A stretch of 64,000 nucleotides of DNA from Neurospora tetrasperma FGSC 2508. Taxonomy: Eukaryota; Ascomycota; Sordariomycetes; Sordariales; Sordariaceae. The notes below the pieces were generated by a model. That model was not told the DNA's origin. It saw only the letters and a program-made list of their open reading frames with translations, and made no database searches. Shown one piece after another: positions 46,736 to 58,229 of this stretch (within the stretch, counting starts at the first letter, position 1; every line of letters starts with the position of its first letter). Where the stretch lies: NCBI RefSeq assembly GCF_000213175.1, contig NW_009799099.1, positions 2,394,123 through 2,458,122 of the forward strand, in the 5' to 3' direction. Made by a program: the position numbers and the translations under genes.

Positions 46736-49012
46736 ATGTCGTCGTCAAGGTACTCGCTACGGCAAACTCCACGGTATGTGTAACACAAACCCCCCTTGTG
46801 TGCTTCCCCCCCGGCTTCAATCCAATCAAAAACCACGTTGCGCGAGATGTAGTGAGATCCACCATCTTCGCGTGGGAGTTCATCCCAACTTTTCGTGGCA
46901 TATGCGCCTAGAGACGCGACTGCGTCTGTGCTCGGAAGATGGCGCAGGGAGGTCAAAGGCGCGCTCCAGTTTCTCAGGGGCGCATTTGACACTGCGTGGA
47001 AGGATCTTGGAGAAACGCAGAAAAGGTTGGAGATGTTGCTGCTCCAAGGAGAAGGCCGGTGGCGGGTAGTGCAGCCTCCGGAACACACTTTCCTGCATCT
47101 TCCCACGGGCCAGACCTGGGCCACCATGTCACTTTCTTAACAACACCACTTTCCCTGCTCCCGGGGCCATGCGAGGCCGCCTCCCGAGTCAAGTGCGGAT
47201 TGCTGACATTCCATGACAGCAAGAAGGAACTCTTTCAGGGCATGGTGGAGACCCCTGTACGCCGCAACACCCGTCGCAGCAAGTCCCAAGTCCCAGAGTC
47301 CTCCGACGGTGAATCGAGCGCCTCGGCCACCGAGACCGTGTCGAAACAGACATCGGCCAAGGCAAAGAGCGATACCCTTCGGAAGCGCAACCTGAAGACT
47401 ACCGGCAAGTTCTTCGAGCACATCGACGAAGAAGAAAACACGATGCAGCCCACGCCGCCCTACACATCCTCGGACGAGCCCGATGTCGAGAACGCCCCTC
47501 TGCTGAGCGGAAACGCGAGCAGCAGCCGCAGCAGTCTCGATGCCAACGGCAAGCCCGGGGCAGAGAAGCTCATCGACGGCTGGAGGCCCGGAATGGACCC
47601 TAAGATCGACACCTCCGGCCACTTCGAGTTTGGCGGTTCGTTGGGCACCGGCGCCATGATGATCTTCTTTCCCATCCTCATGTGGTACATGTGGATTGGC
47701 GCGACTCAATACAACGGCGGCATCCCCAGCCGCGAGCCCGGCCAGAGCTGGGCCGACTTTGCCGCCCACCTTTGCGACCTTGTCTACACCAAGGCTTTCC
47801 CCCACGCCAAAGCGTGGCTGTGGTACTGGACCTTTCTCGTCTTCGAGGGCGCCTTCTACTGCCTCATGCCCGGCGTCACCGCCTACGGCAAGCCTCTCCC
47901 CCACGAGGGCGGCAAGATGCTCAAGTACCACTGCTCGGCCTACGTCTCCTTCTACGTCACCTTCGCCATCGCGGGCGTCCTACACTTCACCGGCATCTTC
48001 CCCCTGTACCAGATCATCGACGAGTTCGGCCCGCTGCTCTCGGTCGCCATCATCTCGGGCTTCCTCGTCAGCATCGTCGCCTACGTCTCGGCCTTTGTCC
48101 GCGGCGCCACGCACCGCATGACGGGCCACCACGTCTACGACTTCTTCATGGGCGCCGAGCTGAACCCGCGCATGTTTGGCGTTCTCGACTTCAAGATGTT
48201 CTTCGAAGTGCGCCTGCCGTGGTACATCTTGCTCCTGCTTTCTCTGGGCGCCGCTGCCCGCCAGTGGGACCGGTACGGCTACGTCTCAGGCGAAGTCGGT
48301 TTCCTGGTGATGGCGCACTACCTGTACGCCAACGCTTGCTCCAAGGGTGAGGAGCTGATCGTGACGACCTGGGATATGTACTACGAGAAGTGGGGTTTCA
48401 TGCTGATTTTCTGGAACCTGGCTGGCGTCCCGCTTTCGTACTGCCACTGCACCATCTTCCTGGCCAGCCACCACCCGGACGAGTACCGGTGGAACCGGTT
48501 TGCACTCGTCGGCCTCTACGTCTCTTATTTGTTCGTGTACTGGGTTTGGGATACGTGCAACAGCCAGAAGAACCGGTTCCGCGCCCAGGAGCGCGGCAAG
48601 CTGCTCTACCGCAAGACCTTCCCCCAACTGCCCTGGCAGACGGTCAAGAACCCGCAGAAGATCGAGACCGAGACGGGCGACAGCATTCTGGTCGACGGTT
48701 GGTACGGCCTCGCCCGCAAGGTACATTATACCTGCGACGCCTACTTTGCTATTTGCTGGGGCTTGATTACCGGCTTCAGCAGCCCCTTCCCTTGGTTCTA
48801 CCCCGTCTTCTTCTGCTGCATGATTGCTCATCGCGCGTGGCGTGACATTACTCGCTGCCGCGAGAAGTATGGTGATGCTTGGAAGGAGTATGAGAGGAGG
48901 GTGCCTTATCTTTTCATTCCGGTAAGTTTTTTTTTTTTTTCCCCCCTCCGTCACTCTTGTTGGGGATGAAGACAGTATGACTGACTTTGATTCCCTCTAG
49001 TACGTCATTTGA
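46736..49012 (+). CDS. ERG4: sterol C-24(28) reductase (ERG4/ERG24 family)
   Basis: ER membrane reductase that makes ergosterol from ergosta-5,7,22,24(28)-tetraenol using NADPH, the last step of the pathway. Three exons: 46736-46773, 47220-48921, 49001-49012 (583 residues). The first exon gives [13 protein letters not shown], which joins across a 446-nt intron to [20 protein letters not shown]. Many transmembrane helices follow, from [20 protein letters not shown] onwards. Family signatures are [57 protein letters not shown], and the C-terminus [15 protein letters not shown] with YLFIPYVI. The last exon codes only YVI and the stop. The nearest alternatives are the C-14 reductase ERG24 and lamin-B-receptor-like proteins; the HYTCD region and YLFIPYVI tail favour ERG4. 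Confidence 0.93.
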
Positions 49013-50275
49013 AAACCGACTTACTATATCAACCATGGCTCTCCTATACATATATCAGTGTGTAATAGGCTCCCGCCTAGCCGAGCCGCGGAGTCTATAG
49101 ACCCTTGGAAAGCACTCCTTGGGGACGCTTAGATAGAGGAAGAAGAAGAAGAGGAACAAGACTTATATGAAATGATCAAAGTACACTCTATTAATCAAAA
49201 GAGAAAAAGATGTCGAAGATGAACAGCTAACGCAGAGGAAAATGAAGAGAGAAGAAAGAGACGGTTTCACCTACCTACGATGTACCATAGTATTAATAGC
49301 GTGATGAGATGAGAGGCAAAAGGAAAAGGACTACGCATGGGGGGAGTACGGTTGCAATTGCGGTGCATCGTCGGCGAGCGAGCAAGCGATGGGAAAGCAT
49401 TCCTCTTACCTTAACCTACCTACTATCTACCTAATCGTAATAAGAATCAAAACGTGCAAACACAATCACATCCCGTACTCGGCAGTGAACTCTAGTGGTG
49501 TGTTGATGCGGCTTCCTAGTCTACCTATGCCAGTCTATCAGGTGGAATAACAAGGACATGAACGAGACAGAAAGGTAACGCACAACCAAGCAAGCACAAC
49601 TTCTTTCCCTTCACATTCATAAGAAATAGAGCATGCATTGCAACACAACCCAACCTACAACAAAGTCTTTTACCGTTCATCCCGCCCTTCATCCTTCCTT
49701 CATGCGTGCCTCCTTCTCACCCTTCGTCCCTGTCTATGGTGATCAGAGTCGAAAAACAAACTCTTTACAGAAAAGCAAAAAAAAAAGCAACCAGCCGTAT
49801 AAAAAATGAGATGTAATGCTTTGCGTTTGACCACACCGTAATTGTGACAATTGTACACATGTGACATGCTTTCCATAATAAACGCAATGCCCGTTGAGAA
49901 ACTCCGCGAGTGACGCCTTTCCCCTTCCGAAAGATATGCGCCAGCTCTCCTGTGTTTTCATAGTCTTCCCCCCTCACTCTCTCTCTGTTATCGTTGTGTT
50001 TTCCTCCCGACTTCAGCTTCCAGCCCTAAGGTGCCGCCCACCATGTCATCCACCCAAACAAGAAGAAAGCCCTTGTTTTGCGTGATTAGCCGGCTGAGCG
50101 ACAAATGGGAAGAGCTGAAGGATGTGTGCGGCGAGGATATGAGAATCCGTTCGTGTTCTTAAATCATTCGTTGTTTAGGTTCCAGGTATGGGGCTCTATG
50201 TAGTTCGTGTGCACGTGCTTGTCACACCCATACCGGTGGGGAGACCTAGACCGAGGTCTTTTGGTATTCGGGCAT
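49013..50275. other. convergent intergenic region ERG4/VMA-3
   Basis: 1.26 kb between converging genes. It is A/T-richer than its flanks, contains scattered CTACCTA strings near 49400-49440 (common in Sordariaceae flanks), and has no supportable gene. Confidence 0.55.
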
Positions 50276-51247
50276 CTAGCATGAGGTGTTGAGCGTGGCC
50301 TTGGAGTTCATCAAAAGAGCAACGATCAAACCGTAAAGACCTAGACAACGGGTTAGTCGTCATGGGGATGGAAGGCCAGTTTCACAGAGGACTTACCCAA
50401 GACTTCGGCGAAAATGAGAATAAGAATCATGCCGACGAAGAGTCTGGGTTGTTGAGCAGTTCCACGGACACCAGCATCACCGACAATACCAATCGCGAAA
50501 CCAGCAGCGAGACCAGCAAGACCGACGGCGAGACCAGCACCGAGTTGGATGAAGCCAGTGTAGAGAGCGTAGTGGTCCTGTGTAAGAGCATCGGAAATCA
50601 ATACGGAGACGACGAGACCGTAGATACCGATGATACCAGCCATAATGACGGGAACAATGTCTGAAGAAGAAGCCAAGTCAGCATATTGATGTACGATACC
50701 ACGCCAGAGCTCAGCTTGGCTCTTGGAAAATTCGACATACTCTTGACGATGAGGTCAGGGCGGAGGACACCCATGGCAGCGATACCAACACCAGACTTGG
50801 CAGTACCGTACGAGGCACCAAGGCAGGTGAAGACGATGGCTGCTGTGCAGCCCATGGCACCGAAGAAGGGCTATCCAAATACATCATGTTAGCTATATAC
50901 GGACGTTGTCTGAGCCAGCCTGCATTGGCGATTCGGTGGCGGATGTTCAGAGACGTTGACGCTGCCGCCAAGGTGCGTGAACAGAGCGGGGAGGGTACTA
51001 ACCGCGTAAACAGGGCTATATGACAAAACATTGTTAGCTCATTTGTCTTGTATAGGTAACTAGCTGTAGGCTATATTATTGAAACCGATGTATATATTGT
51101 GTTTGGTGATGCCAAACGGCACGCAGCCTAGGTGTGGATTGGAGCTTGGGCGAGCTCGCCGCGGGCCTCCGACTCCTCTTCCTCCTCCTCCTCCTCCATC
51201 ATACACGGACCGGGGTGGGTGCGAATGACCTACCAGAGATCGGACAT
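50276..51247 (-). CDS. vma-3: V-type ATPase proteolipid subunit c
   Basis: The 16-kDa proteolipid of the V0 rotor ring, which carries protons across the vacuolar membrane. Five exons on the minus strand: 51247-51234, 51015-51003, 50870-50741, 50660-50397, 50340-50276 (161 residues). Exons 1 and 2 are only 14 and 13 nt and together code MSDLCPVYA. Four transmembrane helices follow, including [20 protein letters not shown] and [20 protein letters not shown]. The essential proton-carrying glutamate is Glu138 in [18 protein letters not shown]. Length and sequence agree with Neurospora VMA-3 as I remember it; paralogues VMA-11 and VMA-16 differ in length and N-terminus. Every junction rebuilds the expected protein and the exon lengths sum exactly. 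Divergent from SNU13. Confidence 0.97.
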
Positions 51248-51997
51248 TGTGGATGTGTTGTCGCGCGAAGCTGTATCAATAAGTTGGATATGGAATGAAT
51301 TGGAGATTGCCGTGCGGAACGTGGAGTGGTGGTGTGGGATGATGCGTGTTGTTGGGAAGAGTCGGGACTCGCGACAGTGATGGGGTTACGGTTCGATGGG
51401 GTTGAGTTGGTGACGGATCGAGTGGTGTCAACTGTGTTGCTGGCTGGCAGGCTGGGAACGAGGTGTTTCCAGGTTGGTGCTTGACTGGCACTGCTGGGGC
51501 GCTGGGGCGAGCATCATATTCCTGCCGCCAATCAGGTAGCGCTTGCGAAGGCGGCTGCAGTTACGTAATCCGGAAGCGGACCAACCCAAGGCCGCAGAGG
51601 TCACTGCAGCCCGGGCAGCAGGTGCAGCGAGGGAGTGCAGGCTCCGAGTGCAGTGCTGAATGTCAGTGCACTGACTGCAGTGCAGCGACAGCAGCTTCGG
51701 GGTGACCTGGACGGCAGACAGTGGCTCTCAATTGTGGCTGACCTTGTTATGGCTGACCTGATTGTGGCTGGTGACGAAATTTTCCAGTCTGAAACCGAGT
51801 CGGCCGCTGGGGTCAAGCAGCCGCGCGCAGTCAATTCGTTATCGCCGTTTTTTTTTTTTCTCCAGCGAAAACGGTCCACCTTCAACCACTTTTTCGCCCA
51901 TCTCCGAGCAGTTGAACTCCCCAGGGCGAGCACAACGCAGTGAACCCTGGTGTCTAATTTCCAATCAATCGTCCAAACAACAAACACTCCTATCAAA
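51248..51997. promoter_or_regulatory. shared divergent promoter region VMA-3/SNU13
   Basis: 750 bp between two divergent housekeeping start codons. It contains a cluster of CAGTGCA/TGCAGTGC strings at about 51600-51695 and then repeated TGGCTGACC-type units at 51722-51770. A 12-T run lies at about 51849-51860, in the region where the SNU13 leader should begin. Bidirectional promoter role is inferred from arrangement. Confidence 0.55.
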
Positions 51998-52516
51998 ATG
52001 TCTGGTCAAAACGAATCTGCTGCTTGGCCCAAGGCCGAGGACGGTGCTCTCGTCCAGGAGCTCCTCGACTGCGTCCAGCAGGCCAGCCACTACAGACAGC
52101 TCAAGAAGGGTGCCAACGAGGCCACCAAGTCGTATGTGCACTTCCCACCTCGCCTACGACTTTCTGTCCATCGACATGCAACTAACATACACGATAGGGT
52201 CTCTCGCGGTACCAGCGAGTTGGTCATCCTCGCTGCTGATACTCAGCCTCTGAGCATCGTTCTTCACATTCCTCTGCGTACGTCTATACCCAACTTGAGA
52301 AAGCCCATTGACTTGATTAGAACTCTGACTAACGGGTTTACAGTCTGCGAGGACAAGAACGTCCCTTACGTCTACGTTCCTTCCAAGACCGCTCTTGGCC
52401 GTGCCTGCGGTGTCTCCCGCTCGGTCATTGCCGTCTCTCTCACCTCCAACGAGGCTTCTGATCTTAACTCCAAGATCCGTGCCCTTCGTGACAAGGTTGA
52501 GCGTCTCGCTATGTAA
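51998..52516 (+). CDS. SNU13: Snu13, 15.5K L7Ae-family RNA-binding protein
   Basis: Small L7Ae/L30e/Gadd45-fold protein that binds kink-turns in U4 snRNA and in box C/D snoRNAs, so it serves both the U4/U6.U5 tri-snRNP and rRNA methylation. Three exons: 51998-52131, 52198-52277, 52344-52516 (128 residues). Recognised blocks are LLDCVQQASHYRQLKKGANE with ATKSVSRG (RNA-contacting loop), ELVILAADTQPLSIVLHIPL with LCEDKNVPYVYV, SKTALGRACGVSRSVIAVSL, and the final helix KIRALRDKVERLAM. Length matches the family almost exactly. Both introns are 66 nt and rebuild conserved segments when removed. NHP2 is the nearest relative but differs in length and N-terminus. Confidence 0.97.
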   Translation: MSGQNESAAWPKAEDGALVQELLDCVQQASHYRQLKKGANEATKSYVHFPPRLRLSVHRHATNIHDRVSRGTSELVILAADTQPLSIVLHIPLRTSIPNLRKPIDLIRTLTNGFTVCEDKNVPYVYVPSKTALGRACGVSRSVIAVSLTSNEASDLNSKIRALRDKVERLAM

Positions 52517-53347
52517 GCGCAGCACAATCTGGAAAGAATATAGTGGAATAGGAGAATTCTGTGTGTTAGATTGGTAATACCCCGGGTCTCGTGCTAGCTG
52601 GAAGGCAGTCACGGCGACTATAGCGGGACAAAAAAAAAATTGGAAAACGTTCAAACTGCACATATGGCTTGAACGTCGATAACCTCGCTCATGTGGGACT
52701 GCAGTGGTGAGACTGCGTCTGGTGTTTGGCCACCGCGCCTGTGATATCTATGGTACTATGTAGTCAACTTTACAGCATGACCTCGAGATTCTAGGGTTTG
52801 GGTTATGGGTGGGTGTAAAACTTTTGGTCGTTCGCGACACGTCAAAGAGTCCCTTGCTGGCCAGAACCATGAAAGTGGGGGTCTGGAGTCAACCTTCAGA
52901 CCAACCCCCCTGGCTGGAAAGAGAGGAAATGACGTCGGGTTCCATGCGACGCGCATGTGTGCCCCACGCCCTGTCAGGACCCGACATCATTGGCACCAGT
53001 CACTTTTCGACTCGATGACTGAGCGAGGGATGATCCAGGAACTGCCCGAACCCAGGGCGGCTGTATCCAACCCAAACCGACCCCGTTCCTCTTTTCTCCC
53101 AAACTTTGAAATTGTATCCCAGACCCTCCTATCTCGAGTTTCATCCCAAGTTTCGGCTGAAAGACAAGCCGAGTTCCAAATTCTTCCATTCAATAGTACG
53201 TCGCTTCTTCTCGACAATCGACTTCCTGCGCGTCGCTCCCTTTACTGCTGTGTTTGGGTATCCGAGTTCAACCTTGTACGGAAACACACAAGGACCTAGA
53301 AACGCGGCGAGTACCAACTTCATGGGTAGAAGCATAACCGAATCAAA
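52517..53347. other. intergenic between SNU13 and SAC-domain gene
   Basis: Contains the SNU13 3' UTR and the promoter and leader of the SAC gene. Overlapping frames of about 65-165 codons on both strands have no domain. Confidence 0.5.
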
Positions 53348-56300
53348 ATGCCGGGTCTCGCGCGAAAGGTGCTGATATGCGCCGCTGTTGACGGCCTTGT
53401 TCTACAACCTCTCCATTCCAAGAAAGATCAGCAACGCACTTCACTGATCAAGATCAAGTACGGCACTGCCTCGGTATCGCAAACTTCGAGAGATTCGGTA
53501 CCTGAACTATCGAACCCCGACTCCTCCTTCGAAGCTTTTGGAATTGTTGGTCAGTCTTTGCGTACCTAGCTCGGGGATTTTTGCGACGTTGTGACTGATT
53601 TCTTACAGGTATCCTTACCGTCTTTCGATACAGCTACCTCATCTCTATTACCGGCCGCCAGCAAGTCGCCCAGATTCGCGGTCAACCCATCTATGTCGTA
53701 ACCGAAGTCGCCCTTACGCCGTGTACTTCGCAGAACGATGCCGCCGAGGCAGTAGCCAAGACCGCGCTAGCCCTCAACAACCGTGAGGCAGCTCACTCGG
53801 ACGATGATACAGCGAGCGAGGATGACGCCCCGCGAGATTCAGGGAGCAACGATGAGGCCATCGACGATGTCTTGGATCACACAGAGGGAGAGGATTCGTC
53901 AGGAGAAACGGGCCCCAGCGCCATATCACGTAGCAGTATCGCACAGGATGTCATCACACGTCGTGGAAGCTATGGTCGATTTGCAAAAAGCTGGTTTAGT
54001 CGCTCAGGTTGGACTATGGATCAGAAGAGGAATATGGGCCTCAGCGCAGAGCAACTTGAAAGGGCCAATGCCAGCAAAACCGAGGCCAAGAAGGGCTCGG
54101 ATGCTGCAAAGCGTGTCCCTCGCAAGTTTCCCTTGCCGAGTGACGCCGTCGAGGATGATTCGGCTGCAGTGAGCCTGCTGCCAAAGCTGTTACGCACCAC
54201 CCAAATCTTGTTTGGCTCGAGTCGCACTTTTTACTTCTCGTACGACTACGATATCACCCGTAGCGCAGCCAACCCGGCGCCTCCTTCTACGCCCCTTATA
54301 CCGCTGGTTAACCATGTCGACCCCACGTTTTTCTGGAACAAGAACGTCATGAAGCCTTTTATCGACGCTGGTGTGGACTCCCTGACTCTACCCCTTATGC
54401 AGGGTTTTGTAGGTCAGCGTACCTTCACTGTCGATAGCAATCCGCCACAGGTTGACGATGCTGCTAAGGACTCACTCGAGCTCAAGGACTTGGATGGTGA
54501 CAACAAAGCTGCGGCCAGTCCAGCTTCCATCAATGCAGGGGTCGGCTGTGAAGAAACCCACCCCACGGAGAAAAGGTTTGACATCACGGTAATTTCCAGG
54601 AGGTCAACCAAGAGAGCAGGACTGCGTTACCTCCGTCGCGGTATTGACGAGGGTGGCAACGTTGCCAATTGTGTGGAATCTGAGCAAATCCTGTCGCCTG
54701 CTGAAGGAACATCCGTCCCTAATGCCAAGATCTACTCCTTTGTTCAGATCAGGGGAAGCTTCCCTCTGTTCTTCTCCCAGTCTCCCTATTCACTGAAGCC
54801 CGCACCAGTACTACAGCATTCACCCGACACCAACTACGCGGCACTGAAGAAGCATTTCGAATGGCTCAGGCAGAAGTACGGATTGATACAGTGCGTCAAC
54901 CTCGTGGAAAAGCATGGCGTTGAAGCGCCAATAGGACAGCGATACGAAGAAAATATCAAGCGACTCAACGAGGAAGAGTCAAGGCCTGAGGATGAACAAA
55001 TCGCTTTCGAGTGGTTTGACTTCCATCATGTCTGTCGCGGGATGAAGTTTGAAAACGTGTCTGTTCTCTTGGAGATTTTGGGGCCCAGACTTGAGAAATG
55101 GGGAAGCACAGTCGTGGTAAATGACAAGGTCGAAACCCAACAGCTCGGTGCTTTCAGAACCAACTGTATGGACTGTCTTGACCGCACCAACGTTTGCCAA
55201 AGCTCTTTTGCCAAATACATGCTTGACATGCAGCTGAAGGAGCTGGGCTTCGACATGAACCTGCAAAAGGATCAGGAGAACGCTTGGTTCAATACTCTTT
55301 GGGCTGACAACGGAGATGCAATCTCGAAGCAGTATGCCTCCACGGGCGCAATGAAGGGTGACTATACACGGACTCGCAAGAGAAACTATCGCGGAGCTTT
55401 GACCGATGCAGGGCTATCTCTGACTCGGTTGTTCAATGGGTATGTTAGAGGTTTTGAAGTCATGACACCAAGGAGACATACTGACTGCCCTGTGCTAGCA
55501 TGTTCAACGATTTCTTCCTCCAGACAACGATCGATTTTCTCCTGGGCAATGTGACCTCCCTGGTGTTTGCGGAATTCGAGGCCAACATGATGACCAAGGA
55601 TCCCGCAATATCGATGCAGAAACTGCGGGAGCAGGCCATCGAACTTTCGCACAAGCGCGTCATTGCGGATGAGTCCGAAGAGTTCATAGGTGGCTGGACT
55701 CTCCTGACACCAAATGTGCCCGATACTGTCCGCTCTTCTTCATTCGAAGAAGCAGTCCTTTTGCTCACTGACAAAGCCCTGTATCTTTGCAGGTTCGACT
55801 GGAACCTCGACAAGGTATCCTCGTTCAAACGCGTCGACTTGGCCCACGTTACGAACATTAAGTTTGGCACGTACATCACATCGACGATCTCAGCAGCCGA
55901 GGTCGATGAGATGCGTAACGTAGGACTCATTGTCGAGTACAATCCTGGTGTTACAGACATCACCCGAGTCAACACGCGGTCACTTACTACCTCGGTGTCT
56001 GATGCATCCAAGATGGGCCGTGAGCCTACCTCTGGTATCGATGCCGCAGAACAGGAACCTCAAGCGGCGAAGGATGCTGCTGCTGCTGCTGCCTCCGAAG
56101 AAAAGCCGGCACCTGTCGCAGCACCGATAGCTGGCATTGCTGAGGGCATCGCCGGGTTCTTCGCTCCCCGTTCTCAAGAACCACAGGCACGCAAGATTGC
56201 TCTCAAGGCGCTGCACAGCATCACTTCGGCGGCTGATCCCATGGCCAAGAGTAAAGAAGATGAACCTGGGGCGATCACGAGACTCTCCGAAATGCAGCAA

Positions 56301-56486
56301 GTCATTCTTATTGCCTCCGAGATCGAGAGACTTGCGATAAGGAGCCAGCCTAAGCTTCAGTCCAAGAAGGATGAGGAGTCCGGACTGATCGAGAAGGGGG
56401 GCATCATCTCTCTAGCTGATGCGAAGAAGAATACCGGGTTGCTGGAGCAACTGGGACATTCTCTCAAGAAGATGGTGTGGGCTTAA
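53348..56486 (+). CDS. SAC-domain phosphoinositide phosphatase (INPP5F/hSac2-like)
   Basis: Predicted lipid phosphatase acting on membrane phosphoinositides. Three exons: 53348-53549, 53609-55439, 55499-56486 (1006 residues). The N-terminal SAC domain starts at FGIVGILTVFRYSYLISITG and is interrupted by an acidic, Ser-rich insert (about residues 125-200). It continues with LFGSSRTFYFSYDYDITRS, NHVDPTFFWNKNVMKPFI and YSFVQIRGSFPLFFSQSPYS. The catalytic CX5R motif is in RTNCMDCLDRTN, with the nucleophile Cys at about residue 586. A C-terminal hSac2-type domain (ESEEFIGGWTLLTPN through LYLCRFDWNLDKVSSFKRVD) sets it apart from plain Sac1, Fig4 and synaptojanin proteins and points to the INPP5F/Sac2 group, where it mediates dimerisation. 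The tail is Ala-rich. No C-terminal membrane anchor is seen, unlike Sac1. Confidence 0.93.
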
Positions 56487-56804
56487 CGACGTACGGTATA
56501 GTATTGGCCAATGGGTTGTTAGCGATGGTGTTGGAGATTGACGAGGGCGTGATGAAGCATACATACACTAATTGTACCGGATACCTTTTTTTATTTCCTT
56601 TTTCGTTGTTGCGAGAAGGAAGGCTTCTTTCAAGGATATCCAGTTCACGAAGACACGGGCAGGATAATTAGATATCATGATATACCAACATAATAATCTT
56701 TTCAAATTCCCTGAATGCCGACCATTGATTCAACCATCAGTACTTTTCCTTCCAAATACATTCCCATTTTCTCATACACTGACCGGCCCATCTCACCATC
56801 CATA
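56487..56804. other. convergent intergenic region SAC gene/BMT6
   Basis: Short 3' flanks of two converging genes. T-rich, with no further gene. Confidence 0.6.
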
Positions 56805-58229
56805 TCACTCCTCATCACTCCCCTCACTCCCCTCACTACCCTCCCCCCCTTCCTCCTCCTCCTCAGGCGCATTCTCATCCACCAATCGATACAAATGCAA
56901 CTGATACCTCATATTCTCCAACCCAATCGGATAATCCAGTCCCAGTTCGCCCCCTCTCCCCTCCGCCAACCTAAACCAACTCGACTTTCTCGTCTCCAAT
57001 TTCCTCCACTTCCTGCCCTCCACTACCGCCGTTGCTCTGCCGTGTTTGTCAGTGGCCAAAAGCACCCGATCCAGAAGCCACGCCATCGGGTATCTCTTCT
57101 CTTCTTTTCCCAGTGTCGTCTCCGAGTAAGAGCCCGGGCTGTCGACTACCAGCAGGAGTGACCCGAGAGAAAGGGAGGCGGTCAAGTCCAGAAGGAAACG
57201 CGTGGTTTTGCCGATGCCCGAGGAGGTGAAGAGTTCGTTGAGGGTGAAGAGTAATGTCACCAACGTCGGACGCAGCACATCCTTCTTCTTCTTGTCCCCC
57301 GCCAACAGGCCAAGAAACCCTTCCTTCCCCAGGTCGAGCGCATCATGCTGGAAAAAGTTGGACGAGATCCGCGAGGCGGGCGTCAGGAGCGGGACGTTGG
57401 CGGCCTTGGCTGCGGCGCTGGCGTATTTGGAGATGGGAGGGGTGGAGGTTAGGGAGGTTTGGAGAGCGGACAGGAGGGGAGAGTAGGGGGCGGAGTCGAG
57501 GAGGGTTATGGATCCTGATAGAGGAGCGGGGGAGAAGGAAGGAGAGGACTGGGAAGAAGATTGTTGGTTGAGGAAGGAACCGAGGGCGACGAGCTCGGCT
57601 GGACCGCCGCCTATGCTTAGGATGTTGAGTTTGGGAATTGTTCTTTGAGGGGAGAGGGAAAGGTTGGCGGTTTGGGAGGCGAGAGATTCTTCTTCTGTGT
57701 TGTCTTTTGGTGTTTCGGTTTCTTCGTCTTTTTCTTCCTGTTTTTGTTCTCCTTCTGAGGTAACCTCGGTCTCCTCCTCGATAATGATGGAATCCAAATG
57801 CCTCCTAATCCCACCCAAAATGGAAGAATAGCACAACGCCCTCGTAGGACTCCAGCGAGCGGCATACACCGCCAAGTACTCGGGATCACCAAATGCCTTT
57901 GCGAACTCGCGCTCATAGAGGGCTTGCTTCACGGCCTGGAGAGTGGAGGTGAAAGTGTCGGAAAAGAGGACATCGGAGAAAGTATCTCTAAAGATATTGA
58001 GAATGATTTGCTGGTGTTTCTTGTCGAGCACCGGGAAAGGCTCGTATCTTTCGTCTTCAACTTCTTCCTTGATCGACTCCTGCTGTTGATTGGCCTGCTG
58101 CGGTCGTCTCTGTTGGTTGTTGTTGCGGTTGAGATTGCATTTTCGAGATCTGTGGGATGAGGGTCTACGAGATCCTCCGCCGTGATTGCCTTTACCATTG
58201 CCTTTGGCGGCACAATTTCCATGAACCAT
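56805..58229 (-). CDS. BMT6: 25S rRNA uridine-N3 methyltransferase (Bmt6-like)
   Basis: SAM-dependent methyltransferase of the fungal Bmt6 family, which in yeast methylates N3 of a uridine in 25S rRNA in the nucleolus. One exon, 474 residues. The N-terminus is basic and Gly/Asn/Gln-rich (KGNGKGNHGGGSRRPSSHRS), a likely nucleolar signal. The helical cap follows: HQQIILNIFRDTFSDVLFSD and YAARWSPTRALCYSSILGGI. SAM motif I is LNILSIGGGPAELVALGSFL at about residues 200-220; later motifs are ISSNFFQHDAL, LRPTLVTLLFTLNELFTSSG and GSLLLVVDSPGSYSE. The family end is SSWFRL, then YPIGLENMRYQLHLYRL. An acidic Glu/Gly tail is added. A long acidic Glu-rich insert lies between the cap and motif I. Base target is assigned by family only. 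Confidence 0.88.
   Translation of the reverse strand: MVHGNCAAKGNGKGNHGGGSRRPSSHRSRKCNLNRNNNQQRRPQQANQQQESIKEEVEDERYEPFPVLDKKHQQIILNIFRDTFSDVLFSDTFTSTLQAVKQALYEREFAKAFGDPEYLAVYAARWSPTRALCYSSILGGIRRHLDSIIIEEETEVTSEGEQKQEEKDEETETPKDNTEEESLASQTANLSLSPQRTIPKLNILSIGGGPAELVALGSFLNQQSSSQSSPSFSPAPLSGSITLLDSAPYSPLLSALQTSLTSTPPISKYASAAAKAANVPLLTPASRISSNFFQHDALDLGKEGFLGLLAGDKKKKDVLRPTLVTLLFTLNELFTSSGIGKTTRFLLDLTASLSLGSLLLVVDSPGSYSETTLGKEEKRYPMAWLLDRVLLATDKHGRATAVVEGRKWRKLETRKSSWFRLAEGRGGELGLDYPIGLENMRYQLHLYRLVDENAPEEEEEGGEGSEGSEGSDEE

Noticed and set aside
47137-47931. 264-codon minus-strand frame opposite ERG4
   Set aside because: Same cause: C/G-ending codons of ERG4 leave the antisense frame open. 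No domain is recognisable.
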